Below, piece by piece: positions 11,828 to 23,000 of a DNA stretch of 64,000 bases. The notes under the pieces were generated by a model. That model did no database searches. It was not told where the DNA came from and saw only the letters and a list, made by a program, of their open reading frames with translations. How positions within the stretch are numbered: position 1 is the first letter of the stretch; every line of letters starts with the position of its first letter. The stretch comes from Triangularia verruculosa (lineage: Eukaryota > Ascomycota > Sordariomycetes > Sordariales > Podosporaceae). The stretch covers positions 1 through 64,000 of the forward strand of contig MU863897.1 of NCBI GenBank assembly GCA_033296885.1, given 5' to 3'. The translations under genes and the position numbers were made by a program.

Positions 11828-13442
11828 ATGACTCTCCGCGACTTGAAGGCAAAACCCATGGAGGGGTTGCCGAGTCCTACCAAAGAAACCCGGACCCTGT
11901 CGCCGCTGGCGAGTCTCCAAGCAACGATGCAGCTCCACTCGCCTCCATCCCCCGGTTCACACAGGACCTTGAGGAGATTGCAATCGGCTCATAGCTTGGG
12001 AGCAAAGGTTGCCAGCCAGGGATCTTTGATTTCGCAGCAGAGGCTGCAACAGCAGCAGCAGCAACATATTCAACACCATCCTCCCATCCAGCAGCAGCAC
12101 ACTCGAATTCTCAATCCCCCCGTTATCCCTCCACGCAGACATGTAAACACCACCAACCGATCGCCACAACGAGGACGCGCCAACAGCGACGCCCCCATCA
12201 CAGTTCCTTCACCCCACACATTCGGAGCAGCCATGACAGCCACGAGGCGTTCCGCTTTGAACAAGCGGTCCCCCGCCGCCGATGCCATGTCTCTCGACAA
12301 GCTCCTACGCGAAGGCCCCCCGAACGGAGATATTGAAGGTGCCCTGGAAAGCAGCCGCCTGAAGATTCTCGACCAGGGTATCAAGGCAGATAGCGATGGC
12401 ATGGTACGCTTTTTGTCTGTTGTTTGCGTTGCTAGTTTGCTGACTCTGGACACAGTCCTCACTACGTATCTATGTATGGCTGATTCTGCTCAACGCCCCT
12501 GTACTCGAAACCGACTCGTACCTCGCCCTCATTCACCGCGGCGCGTCCCCTGCCTACTCAAAAATCCGCAACGACACCTTTCGTACTCTCACAACCGATC
12601 CCCTCTTCCGACGCCGTGTTAGCGAGGCAAGTTTGATCCGCCTGCTCAACGCCATTGCCTGGAAACTCCATGACGCACGCGCAGAACGCACTCGGGAACC
12701 TAGCATATGTAGCAGCTCGCGACAATCTCTGGACCAATCCAACAGCCGGCCCGGAACAGGCTATGGCAGTGGTTATGAATCCAACCCGACCTCGCCCATC
12801 GCAAAACATCGAGCCCGTGCTCTGACGCTTACAACGGAGGGTTCTGAGGCAAGCATGCCTCTCGATCCAGGAACTTACGTCCAGGGAATGAATGTTCTGG
12901 CAGCACCCTTCTTGTACGCGGCTCGCAGTGAGGCCGAGGCTTTTATTGCTTTTCATCAGCTTCTGACTAAGGAGCTTCCTGGCTACATTCGTGGTGCCAT
13001 GGACGGAGTGCACAAGGGACTGGCGCTGGTAGACAAGGTACTCTCCATCGTTGATCCCAAGCTCAGCCTGTATCTGCTATCGAAGAACCTGACGGCTGAA
13101 ATCTACGCCTTTCCTTCCGTGCTCACGCTCTGCGCCTGTACACCCCCCCTACCTGAAGTCCTCCGGCTCTGGGACTTTTTGTTCGCGTACGGTCCCCACC
13201 TCAACATCCTGTGCATTGTTGCGCAGCTGGTCATGATTCGGACAAAGATTATGGAGTCTCCAAGGTATGTTCTTTTGCCCACTAGGCTGCTGAGCTCACA
13301 ACTGACTTAGATGACCAGTCCGAACAAGCTTCTGAGATCTTTTCCAGCTCTCCACGCTGATCAGATAAAGCGCACAACTCTCGCCATCATTAAAATGATC
13401 CCCGATGATGTCTATTCCGATATCGTAGCCCATGCCCGATAG
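11828..13442 (+). CDS. bub2: Bub2/Cdc16-type TBC GTPase-activating protein
   Basis: Exons 11828-12403, 12456-13264 and 13319-13442 give 502 residues, and both introns have CTGAC branch sites. Bub2 with Byr4/Bfa1 is the GAP for the Tem1/Spg1 GTPase at spindle pole bodies and restrains mitotic exit or septation. The TBC domain starts near residue 190: SSLRIYVWLILLNAP, then HRGASPAYSKIRNDTFRT, then TYVQGMNVLAAPFL with the glutamine finger YVQGMN, and LRLWDFLFAYG. The first 190 residues are low-complexity with a Q-rich run and many S/P sites, an extension absent from yeast Bub2. The frame is open upstream to 11591; I chose the ATG followed by TLRDLKAKPM, so the start is the least certain part. 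Confidence 0.92.
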
Positions 13443-15811
13443 GTTCGGCCTGGTAAGGTGTTTGGGCATTTCGTGGGAAAACGGCATCGGGCGGGATATT
13501 CACCATCTCGTCGATGATTTTGCAACCGCACAGGCGACACCAGCGCCCATGCTGTTTGGAAACCGGATTCAATAGCTCTATCATTGCTCACCCTGTTTTC
13601 CCGGGGATATCCGGGGTCGGCTACCCCCATACGCTGCCAGCAGCATGTCCACCGATCCGTCGCATGAAGTTTTCAGCCATGTGTGGTGGCACTATCTGAG
13701 CAAAGGACCATCTATTTCGATGGCGCCAAGGGGAAGGCCCAAGCCGCCACATCGGATCGGCCTGGTACTTCCCATTTAGCCGCATGAAGTTGACAGCAAC
13801 ATGGACACAGTGTAAACTACAACAACGCGACAGTCTTGTGACGACAATGGGGTCATACGGTATCCCATTCAGAAAGAGTCGTAAAGATTTGTTTTGGCGG
13901 CGTATTCGCTCAGTCAGCTGAACGCGAAGCACCACATGCCGTATCACAAGTCACTCGGGCCCGGAAGGGACATCTGTGCCTCGTGCGCGGCATCGTATCG
14001 GTCCATTACGCTTCCCGGTCTGCTGGCAGAAACGTGGCGTGGCAGGTGCAAAAATACGAGTGTCTGCCTACTGTATAGACCTACCTCATCTACCACCTAT
14101 GCTTGTGGTAGGGACGAGAAGTACCTACAAACGGATGTATGTGGAAAGAAAATGGGAACAATTCATAGAGGGCATGTATCAAGAGATGGTTTTTGGAGAA
14201 TAAAATGCAATTTTGGGGTAATAAATAGGAGAAGAGGGGTAAAATTATATAGATGGGACGGAGGGAGGAGACGACTGCTTCAGCTGGAGAGATTTAACTT
14301 GTCTGGAATATTGGCCAGTATTCTTTACCACGGGGCTTGGGGGCGTAGCTTCGAAGCATTGGCTCTGTTATCGTATATACCTACATTGCTAGAGTAAATT
14401 GCTGAAGTACTCGCGAGAGGGGAAATCATATAGCTTTGTATGTTATCTGCCCATAATGGGTTTCACTAAACCCATTCTTAGGAATAATGTCAGCGGCCGC
14501 CTGAATGGTTACTTCCACAACGCCTCTTGCCAGTCATTTCTCGTCAGTCGTAGCTCAGGGAGGCAATCTGATGACAAGTTCACCTGCTGATGCACCACAA
14601 TCTAACATCTACTCGTCATTCTTGTCTATGTCTCTCCCAACTCTGCGTGCCGAACTACCGAACATGGCTGCCGCGACAGCTCCATGAGCCATGTTGTTGT
14701 TGTCTATCAAATACGTCGCACCTACACAACCACAACACCTTGAAATTATTTGGATGTTGTTACCTCGGCGAACACAAGTAATTTGTGCACGCCATCGCAA
14801 CACAAAGCTCGAAAAATCATCGCGACACCTTGCTGCAGGGTTGGAGGTTGACGAAGGCTCTCGGTTGACTCCCAGTCATGACGGCACCACACACTTCAAA
14901 GGGCGTTGCACTAACTAGCGTTGAACGTTTAGATTTCCTGTAAGATAGATATATGTATAGTCAAAGCCAACAATTAATTACAACTTTTCTAAAACCCGGC
15001 GCGCTTTCGCACCAAAAGGTGCTAATGTCATGCAATGTACCTATGCACCCCCCTCCCTTGATGCCGTTATACACACAAGTCATCGGCACCCTATACTTCA
15101 TCGCTGCCAATCTACCCTCCCTCTTTTGTCGTCCTATCCGTCCATCCCCCTTTCTTACGTACTCTCTATTATATTCCTGGCCGTTCGTCTACCACGCCCA
15201 TGCAAACCGGAACTCCAAATCCCAAATGCAGATGCCGATATGAAAAAAAGATAAGGAAATAAACTTTCCCACTCGCGACACCTACAGACCCCCACACCTC
15301 TAAACTTTATTTATCACCAAGCCATCCATCGGTCTAGGACGGGCGGGCAGCAACTGTCCGGAGCCACTCCTTCTTAGGTACCCTCCGGTTACCCGTGATC
15401 CATCATCGTCGGAACCACCACCACATAACCTAACCAAACCAACCCCAAAAACAGCACACAAAATCTCATCGACTAGTTGCCTCCCTTGATCCAATTGTCT
15501 TTGGTATGCCAAGACACTCCATTCCCACCTCCTTGGGGAGCCATTATCCCTTGTTTCGCAAGAAGACCCTCCCTCCGCCTCGCCCGCACGAGAGCGCCAG
15601 CGAAGCCGCCAGTTGTCTCGGGTTCTGCAGCGCGTGCCTGGGCCGAATTACTCTTTTTTATTATTATAACCTGATCTGCTTCTAGTTCATCAAGACCACC
15701 CGCAATTGTTTTTTTTTTTTTTTTTTTTGGTTTCTTTTTTGCCCTAGTCTCTCGATTTAAAGCCAAGTTGGATAAAAACCGGTAAACCGAAACACCAGAC
15801 AAAGAAAAGAC
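13443..15811. other. Intergenic region after Bub2
   Basis: I see no gene in these 2.4 kb. All frames are short and lack domain signals. The stretch 14930-15300 is AT- and CT-rich, and a T20 tract lies at 15709-15728, about 85 bases before the next gene. Confidence 0.5.
15709..15728. repeat. T20 homopolymer
   Basis: Twenty consecutive T residues lie upstream of the Cys-rich secreted protein gene. A dA:dT tract of this length can keep nucleosomes off a promoter. Its length is prone to sequencing error. Confidence 0.85.
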
Positions 15812-16429
15812 ATGAGGTTGTCTTTAGCTCTCGGGCTCGCTGGCGTCGTCTTGGCAGGAGGTCGAGACCAGAAGCCGCTGGCTCACACATCACCAACACC
15901 CCCCAAGAGCCAGCAATTGATGTCTTGCGAGAGAACGTACGGTCCCGGGTGGGAGACATGCGGTGACGAGATGAGCAGTCGGTTTTGTTACAGTCCAGAG
16001 CAGGGTCAAGTAAGATGGTCAACCGCCGCCTTTTTGATTGTGCCGATAGTGAAAGGCTGACAACAGAGGTAGTCATGTTGCGCGGTTGATAACGGCTACT
16101 GCGAGAAAGGGACGTGGTGTGCGCCCGTGGCCGGATATTGTTGTTTGGATGTAGGTGATACTGGCTTTGAAGACACTGTAACGAGGTGGCTGACAGTGCT
16201 GTAGGGCGAGGACTTGGAGACGTGCGCGAGAAATGCCGGTTTTGAGTTGCCAGGGTCTGAAAGCAGTTCTCTGCCGTCGCTGAAAAGAAGTGCGAGACCT
16301 TCAGATGGTGGCGAGGTTGTGGTGGTGCGGACGACTCAAGAATCTGTGGCGAGGAGAAGAGACCAATGGACCTTGACTGGGATGGGTTTGGGGATCGGGG
16401 TGGTTGGGATATTCATGCTTTCTTGCTGA
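15812..16429 (+). CDS. Small secreted Cys-rich, GPI-like protein
   Basis: Exons 15812-16009, 16073-16150 and 16205-16429 join in frame to 166 residues. The N terminus MRLSLALGLAGVVLAGG is a classic signal peptide. A compact central region (about residues 38-100) holds ten cysteines including two CC pairs, as in CCAVDNGYCEKGTWC. A Ser/Arg-rich linker follows, and the protein ends in a hydrophobic segment LTGMGLGIGVVGIFMLSC with no charged tail, typical of a GPI-attachment signal. I infer an anchored surface protein with a disulfide-knotted domain. I do not recognise a named family, and the function is unknown. It runs tail to tail with the PAQR gene, 193 bases apart. Confidence 0.8.
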
Positions 16430-16622
16430 GAGCTGGTTTCTTCGGCTCGAGGTCGATACTGATATTTTGATTTGGAAAATTGGCAGCGCGGCGTTAGGAT
16501 AAACTCATAGCGCATGGCAGATGCATTGGGCCCGGTGTTGTTTTTAGTACCATGGCGTAGTTTGTCATTCTCTGAATAGCCAAGGGGAGACTAGTTACAG
16601 AGCTGGCAATAATTACAGTGCC

Positions 16623-18113
16623 TTAATATACAGCACAACCGTCCTGGGCAAGGGCGAAGGCGTGAGAGAAGAAAGCCTGCATGGCTTTGTAGTGGAACAG
16701 AATGCCTCCCAACACAGCAATATGCCACAGGTTATGGCTGCCACCGCAGTAGTCAAACATTCCAGGGCACCAGCGCTCCGGCACTTTGCTGGCGTAAACG
16801 ATGGCCCCAAGAAAGTAGACGCCAATGGATTTGCCGATAGGGGTGTAGAACTCCACAGCAGAGGCGAAGCTGCGAGTGAGCGAGATCTGAAGGATGGGGA
16901 GGAACCCAGTGGCTCCGAGACCGCAGTAAAAGGCGACTCTAGCCCAAGCCATATCCTGTCGGTTAAACTTGGGGTGCCATGGAAGAATGACACCTCCAAC
17001 CCCAAGGAGGGCCGTGGTAATCATGTAGGCATAACGGCTGACGGGGTCGCAGTAGAAGGCGGTGTACTCGGTCGTCATAATAGACGAGGCAATTAGGAGC
17101 GAGATACCAGTATAGTCGACGCAGGCGAACATGGAGATAAGATCGACATCGGCGACCGAGTTCATCGTGTGCCAGATGGTGCTGCAAACCAAGCACTGAC
17201 AAGCGGCGAAGAAAAAGACGGCAGCAACAAATATGTCGGCCTTGCTGCTCAGGGAAAAGTTGGTGCTGGTTGGATAGAAGTAAAACGCCACAGCCAAAAC
17301 CAAGACGAGGCCGAGGGCGTGCGACCAAATATTAACAAGCTCGTTGGAGAAACTAAACGCTGACCGCACGCAGCTAAGCTTTGTTTCGGAAAATCGATAG
17401 CCTTTCTTGATATGCGGGTTGATTCTCCACGGGATGGGCAGATCTTCGTAGTGAAGGAGACCATGTTCCCGAGCACGGGTAATTGCTCGCTGTACGTGAT
17501 CCTCGAGGGATTCAGCAGCACGCATCGCTCTTTCGATTCCGCCATCGACAACTCGATGGGCCTCGTCCATGAGGACCTCAGCCGCATTGGCCAGGCCCCT
17601 TTCCCGGAACTTGGACACTTGGTTCTCCATATCCTCCAGCAGGTCGTCGAGCACCTCAATGCCAATCTTTGCCTTTTCATTGAGCGACTCTGCGGCGGCC
17701 AAGGCGTCTTGGTATCCGGACTCAAGGGTTTCCACCATGACATGTAACTTCCTCCTTCCGGCGCCCATCATCTCTTCCGACACCTGCGAGCATCTTTCCT
17801 GAACTGCCTGCAACGTGGAATAAGCGGCCGAGATACCGGAATCCAGGCTGAGCTCGCCATAACTCTCCCAGTCCTCAAGCTTCTTCTCGAGATTTGTCAA
17901 GAGCAGATCCAACTTGAGCAAAAGCCCTTCCTCTCCTTCCATGAACTGGTTGACCAGAGACTTTCTCCTTTGCTTGAAGTGCGAGGGGCGGCGTTTCCGG
18001 AGGGCTGGTCGTTCTTGCGCCTGGGCTCCCGAGGCCAGGCCAGCTTCTGGGGCATCTTCGCAAGTGCCGAAAGTAAACGGTGAGGGACACCCGATATTCG
18101 GGGAGACGTCCAT
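16623..18113 (-). CDS. PAQR/hemolysin-III family receptor (Izh3-like)
   Basis: This single-exon gene encodes 496 residues. The C-terminal half (about 235-490) is a seven-helix PAQR domain, the family of adiponectin receptors and yeast Izh proteins, which act in zinc, sterol and ceramide homeostasis. It shows the family blocks SNELVNIWSHALG, the SxxxH-type CSTIWHT, DYTGISLLIASS, and a C-terminal GGSHNLWH with the conserved His that binds zinc. The first 230 residues are soluble and helix-forming with heptad-like patterns (about 50-215), as in yeast Izh3, which also has a long N-terminal extension. This part probably faces the cytosol. The start MDVSPNIG is the first in-frame ATG of the open frame. 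The gene is divergent from the THOC5-like gene. Confidence 0.93.
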   Translation of the reverse strand: MDVSPNIGCPSPFTFGTCEDAPEAGLASGAQAQERPALRKRRPSHFKQRRKSLVNQFMEGEEGLLLKLDLLLTNLEKKLEDWESYGELSLDSGISAAYSTLQAVQERCSQVSEEMMGAGRRKLHVMVETLESGYQDALAAAESLNEKAKIGIEVLDDLLEDMENQVSKFRERGLANAAEVLMDEAHRVVDGGIERAMRAAESLEDHVQRAITRAREHGLLHYEDLPIPWRINPHIKKGYRFSETKLSCVRSAFSFSNELVNIWSHALGLVLVLAVAFYFYPTSTNFSLSSKADIFVAAVFFFAACQCLVCSTIWHTMNSVADVDLISMFACVDYTGISLLIASSIMTTEYTAFYCDPVSRYAYMITTALLGVGGVILPWHPKFNRQDMAWARVAFYCGLGATGFLPILQISLTRSFASAVEFYTPIGKSIGVYFLGAIVYASKVPERWCPGMFDYCGGSHNLWHIAVLGGILFHYKAMQAFFSHAFALAQDGCAVY

Positions 18114-19190
18114 TGTGGGCGGCGGGATAAGTCAAGTTCCTTGGGTAAACACCGCAGCACCGAGCTCCCGTGTGTGTAACGGGAGGTTGATGGAATGGTC
18201 ACAACGAAATCGGGCTGTTGCTTCGGTTGTGGACTACAACAGCGAGCCGTTACTGGGCCTTCTTCCGGAAAAAATCTGGGCGGAATAGGAGGTGCGGGAA
18301 GAGCGGTCGGCTTGCCACTTGCGCCGATTGAGACCCTGAAAGTTGGAATCGGGAGGCGCTCGTGTTGCACAAAAAAGGGGCAAAGTATGTAGTGATCCAA
18401 AATGAACAAGATGCCGGGTAACCGAATGAATCTGTAGAATCGATAAAACCTGCTATCTTAAACGTCTGGGACTTGCAAATGGGAGAAGGATAAGATGGGC
18501 TTTATGGAAGAACGCACACAAACCAGGAACAAGTCAAGCAAAGAAGAGGGGCCCCGGTGGTTTATGCGTGGGCTTGCGGGCCGCCATGCTCGCCAAAGGA
18601 GTCCAGTGTGGAGATTTACCGTGTTAACCAAGCCCAAACGGGCCCGAAGTCCGCTGTAAGAGAGCGCCAAGGTGCTGCCGCCCACCCGCCCAGCGTTCTC
18701 TTACAGCGCCCAAAGGGCCAATTGAATGCCGTCATCGAACCCACGCCCCCCACTTTTCGATCCGAGACCCTGCGCAAGCCTGTGATTGCGACTTGTGATG
18801 CTTCTTCCACCGAGGCAAACCTTCCATCTGGCTTCCCAAAATCGAACAAAAGACGACCTTAAGAGGCACCGCTATCTCCACGAATAACGTCATTGGCAGT
18901 TGGCGCTCTGGGCGTTTCGATTCAATCTACAATTCGATTACCCCGCATTGAGCAGCAATCGTCGACGTGCATCGACAAACCTGTTGCTTGAGGTTTCGGA
19001 TTATTTCGCGACGGTTCGCATTTGGCTTCCGCTGCCCCGCGTGACTTCATCGCGAACCATCCATTGTCATACACCTTTCATCATTTGCCAGCTCACGTGG
19101 TCGCCCTGCGGCAGCACCGTCTCCGACCACCTTTTCACCGACCTCCTGCCCTATTGTGGTCGCGACCCACGCGGTTGGATAATCTCTACC
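18114..19190. other. Divergent promoter region, PAQR / THOC5-like
   Basis: These 1.08 kb lie between two divergent starts and hold no supported gene. An open frame runs from 18900 into the THOC5-like gene, but its start has no family resemblance and I treat it as leader. Confidence 0.5.
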
Positions 19191-20047
19191 ATGACAGTTG
19201 ATCCACAGCCTCATGTTGTCGGGGTTACCCACCCTCAACTAGTCGCGGCTCTTGAGACATCCAAAGCAGCCCGTGAGCAAGCCCAAGGCCTAGTGAAGCT
19301 CATCGCCGATGCCCAGACTGCGATTGCCAATGGCACTGGTACCAAAGCAGACTTCAAGCTTCCCATCCAGAAGGCAAAGAAGCCTTTTTGGACCAACCTC
19401 GCTGTTCTTCGCGGTCAACATCGTCGCGCTCACTTCAAGGCGCGCGAGACAAAGGCTTTGACGGCGGAAGCAAGACAAGAGGTAGACTCTCTTCACTTAT
19501 CGCTCCAGAATCTACGCTACGAAGAGCGTTATCTCGAGCTGGAAATCGCGGCTTGCGAGGGATTTGAGTAAGTCTTGTTCGAGTTTTGCTCTAGGGATGA
19601 TACTAATCTTTTACGTATAATAGCCATACCTACCAACTCCTCCCACTCATCCCCGGCGAAGAATTCCTCGCCCAACACCCCGAACATGCAGACTCCGATG
19701 AGAACACGCTCATGATTGCACGCATCAATAATGAGCGCGCCGAACGCGAAGCCCTCGAGCAGCAACGTCTCGAGTTGCAAAAGCAAAAAACCAAGCTGAC
19801 AACGGAGAACAAGAAACGTAGAGAGGATCTTGCGAACCTGGATCAGCAGATGGAGAAATTCATTGATGCAAGTCTTTCTACTTTTCATTCTATTTTCTCA
19901 AGTCAGAATGGTAGTGGAGTGTCTGGCGACAAATAAGACGTAGATGGGGAAAGGGCTTCTGAGAACTCAATGTGCTAACAACCCGATCTTTGGTTGGATG
20001 AACAGGCCGCGAAACCGATCCAGAAGATGCTCGAAAAGGATGTTTAA
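19191..20047 (+). CDS. THO complex subunit 5-like protein
   Basis: Three exons (19191-19567, 19624-19867, 20006-20047) give 220 residues. THO/TREX couples transcription to mRNA packaging and export in the nucleus. The visible parts are a helical N-terminal region, the block RYEERYLELEIAACEGFDHTYQLLPLIP typical of THOC5, seen only in part here as short runs, and a coiled coil (about 165-210) rich in E, Q and K. The product is far shorter than animal THOC5 and keeps only the N-terminal coiled region, as in other fungi. The second intron starts with GCAAGT instead of GT; a TGCTAAC branch site at 19973-19979 and frame retention support it. Reading through instead gives an unrelated tail stopping at 19936. 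Confidence 0.8.
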
Positions 20048-23000
20048 GATCACACGCTCGTTCTGCATGCTCGGACAACGATGTTGAATTATAGGATGCC
20101 CCCGAAACGAGTTGTTCTCAAGGGCCTCCTCGGCGTACAGAAAGAGCCAATTTCCTCCGAGGGGGCATCTGAGGAGGATTCACCTTGGTCTATTCAAGAG
20201 GCTTGTCGGGAGGAGGAGTGTCAAAATGAAGCGAAGTTTGCTTCTTGTAAAAAGGTTGAGGAATCTCACTGAAGAGGACAAGGTTTCTCACAGGGAAGAG
20301 GTAGATGTCGTTCATCAGCGGACGTTGAGCTTCACATTCGACGAACAGGGACCTGCCCTGTGTTACGCCTGATTCCACAAAAGCAGGCTAGAGATACCCG
20401 AACCATAGTAAGCGAAGACACAATGGCGGAGTCGGGAGTCCATGGCAACGAAGGGGCGGTTGGTCTTCTACAGCAGTAGATGATCGTTATTGTTTCACAC
20501 GGGCCCAGTCGGTTGTGGCTTTGGGGCGTTCAGGTCAGCAGATCCTTTCTATCTCCTTCCCATGAGCATGAACCACAAGAATTAATACCGCTTCCAGAAC
20601 GCATACATAGATATCTATCCAACCGCTCCTCGTGGATTTGATGGACAAAACTTGTCAAGGGGAAGCGCCGATGGGGCCTCGTCAGGGCAGAAACTATCAA
20701 GTAATGTTTATTGAGACAATGACAATTAATCAAAGAGCAAAGGCAACCTTCCAGACATCAAACTCTCACTATATGACCTACCGTTTCCGAGTGTCACTGA
20801 CCCTGCCCTGTGGAGCACCCAACTCAGCCTTGCCAGGCTGATTTACAATTGCCGTGATATCCGGACCCCGTTCAGTTCAACGGCCAACGGTGCACCAAGA
20901 GTCTCTGAGGTGGGAAAGGGAAGGTGGAGGGGGGAGACAAGGCGGAGACCGTTCATTTCGCCTATCCTCGCTCAGCCTTGCCGAATGGACCGGTTGTCTG
21001 TGGATTCTAAGGCCCATTCACCGCTCATGGGTTGTTCACCGGCCAAGAGGTACACAAGGGGTTTACGAGTGAAAAACGATTGTGAGCAAAAAATCTCGGA
21101 AATGGAACAAGGCATACGCCGAAGTATCGAACAGATGCACGACACGACGAGACATGGCAGACGGAGCTCAAGATCAGGTTCGAACAGGTGGCCTATTTTC
21201 TTCAACCTTGCGGCGTAGCCGGGCTGGCGACTCCGTTGCGCGCATTGGGCAAAAGACAAGGCTGAGCTAGTGATGTCAAATTGGGTAAATCGCGATGGGG
21301 TTGTCTTTGGTTTCTCGGATCGCACCGATGGGGGCCGTTGGAAACGCTGCTCCGCTTTGCTGAACCTGTCGGGTCAGGGTGTTTCACTGGCGAGAGCGAA
21401 ATGGTAGGTAAGTCAAACACCAACCTGGTTGGAATCCTGTCAGTGATTTGGAAAATAGAGAGTCGTGTTGTAACTTGACGCTGTAAATATATCGCAGCCA
21501 AGACGCCTGCGCCGTGGCTGATGGCGCTCCGTTGCAACTTCACTTTCTCTCCGTCGGCGTGTATGTATGGAGTACGGGTGAGGCTGTGGGTCAACCCTTG
21601 TTGCTGACTTGTAACTTACGGAGTTTCCGTCAGCAAGGAGGTGCCTCAGGGGATGAGGTGAGGTTGATCTTGTCAGCGCTTGTAGTGTATGTGAATGTAT
21701 CTACGCCCCCTTTTCCTCAGCATCTCGGCGTCGTTATGCAAATCTCACAGCAGACAGTTTTTGTCACGAAATTATTTGTATCCACGGCAAAAATGGATTT
21801 ACGGGTAAGATGGGAGTTGGGAAAAGAAGAAACTGAGTTCAGCTCGCTTGTCGTCCAGATGTGGCACACTGGCGCCCCCAGAGGCAGCCTCATGGCGCAA
21901 AGTCGATTGTTTTACCATTTTGGGGGGCGCTTTAGGTATATTGATAAGTCCCAGATCCATGATCACTGCTGTAATGGCACGTGAAAAAGGGAGAAAACAT
22001 CGCCTGTGATGTGATTTGTTCAGGAAGCCGAATAGTCTGTGGCCTGTCGGTCGGCTAGCTGATCAATAATGGAAGAAGTGTAATCTCGCAATCTCACTGG
22101 TTCATTGACAAAGGGTTCCGAAGGATTGGTTTCATGGTTTCATGACAGATGTGGTTCGATCACCTAAGTAAGTGCTTACATACTGCCCAGTACAGTGAGT
22201 GACCTGGGAACAGATCCAGGCATCGGTTCAGGGTTCCAGGTAAAGAAAAACGGGATCGGGATTCTCGTTGGATCGAGCCGCAGGGTTCGGAGTCGGGAGT
22301 GATTGATTCTGTCAGTAGGCACTCCGAACCCTTGGTAAACTGTGTCGAGAGTGGTCTCGCCGTCCGATGCTATACTTGGCTGAGATACGGGACGTCGATA
22401 TCAGTCGGTTCAAGACAGTACTTGTATAATTCTACCTAATCCTGAGCGGAGAAGTAGGCGCCTCCGAGACTGTCATATAGTGATTGCATCATGTCAGAAG
22501 CATCAAGTCCTCGTTGGAAAGCCTACCATCCTTTGAATTCTACGCCACACGGCTAAGCAGCGAACGGGTACATGTTGTCAGATGTGCCGCGGGATGGACA
22601 TATCTTACCACATGGGCCAGTCTACATGAAAATGGAGATGGTTTCAATACCCACCAGTCCTTTGGAAATTGCGTTCGTGACGCGGGTTCGGTGCGCCTTT
22701 ATGCCCACAAATCTCGCCTGATTCTTTTCATCCATCGACCCCTGGATGTTGTAACCAACTCTGAGATTGCTTCCGCCAGGGGGGTTTGATGGACGGACCG
22801 GACATTGCAGCCGGGCGGGAGGGGAAGGGTCCTGACCTTTTCTGCAACCCTCCCAATGAACGCCTGGAAGCTTGGTCCTCTGGTGCCGCCGTCCAGGCTC
22901 GCTAGTTAGACAAGGTGAGGCTCTAGGGTTTGGAATAGAAAGAAGCTGACCTCCTTTTTTCGCTGCCAATTCTCAGCCAGTTGCAAGACATGTTTCGAAA

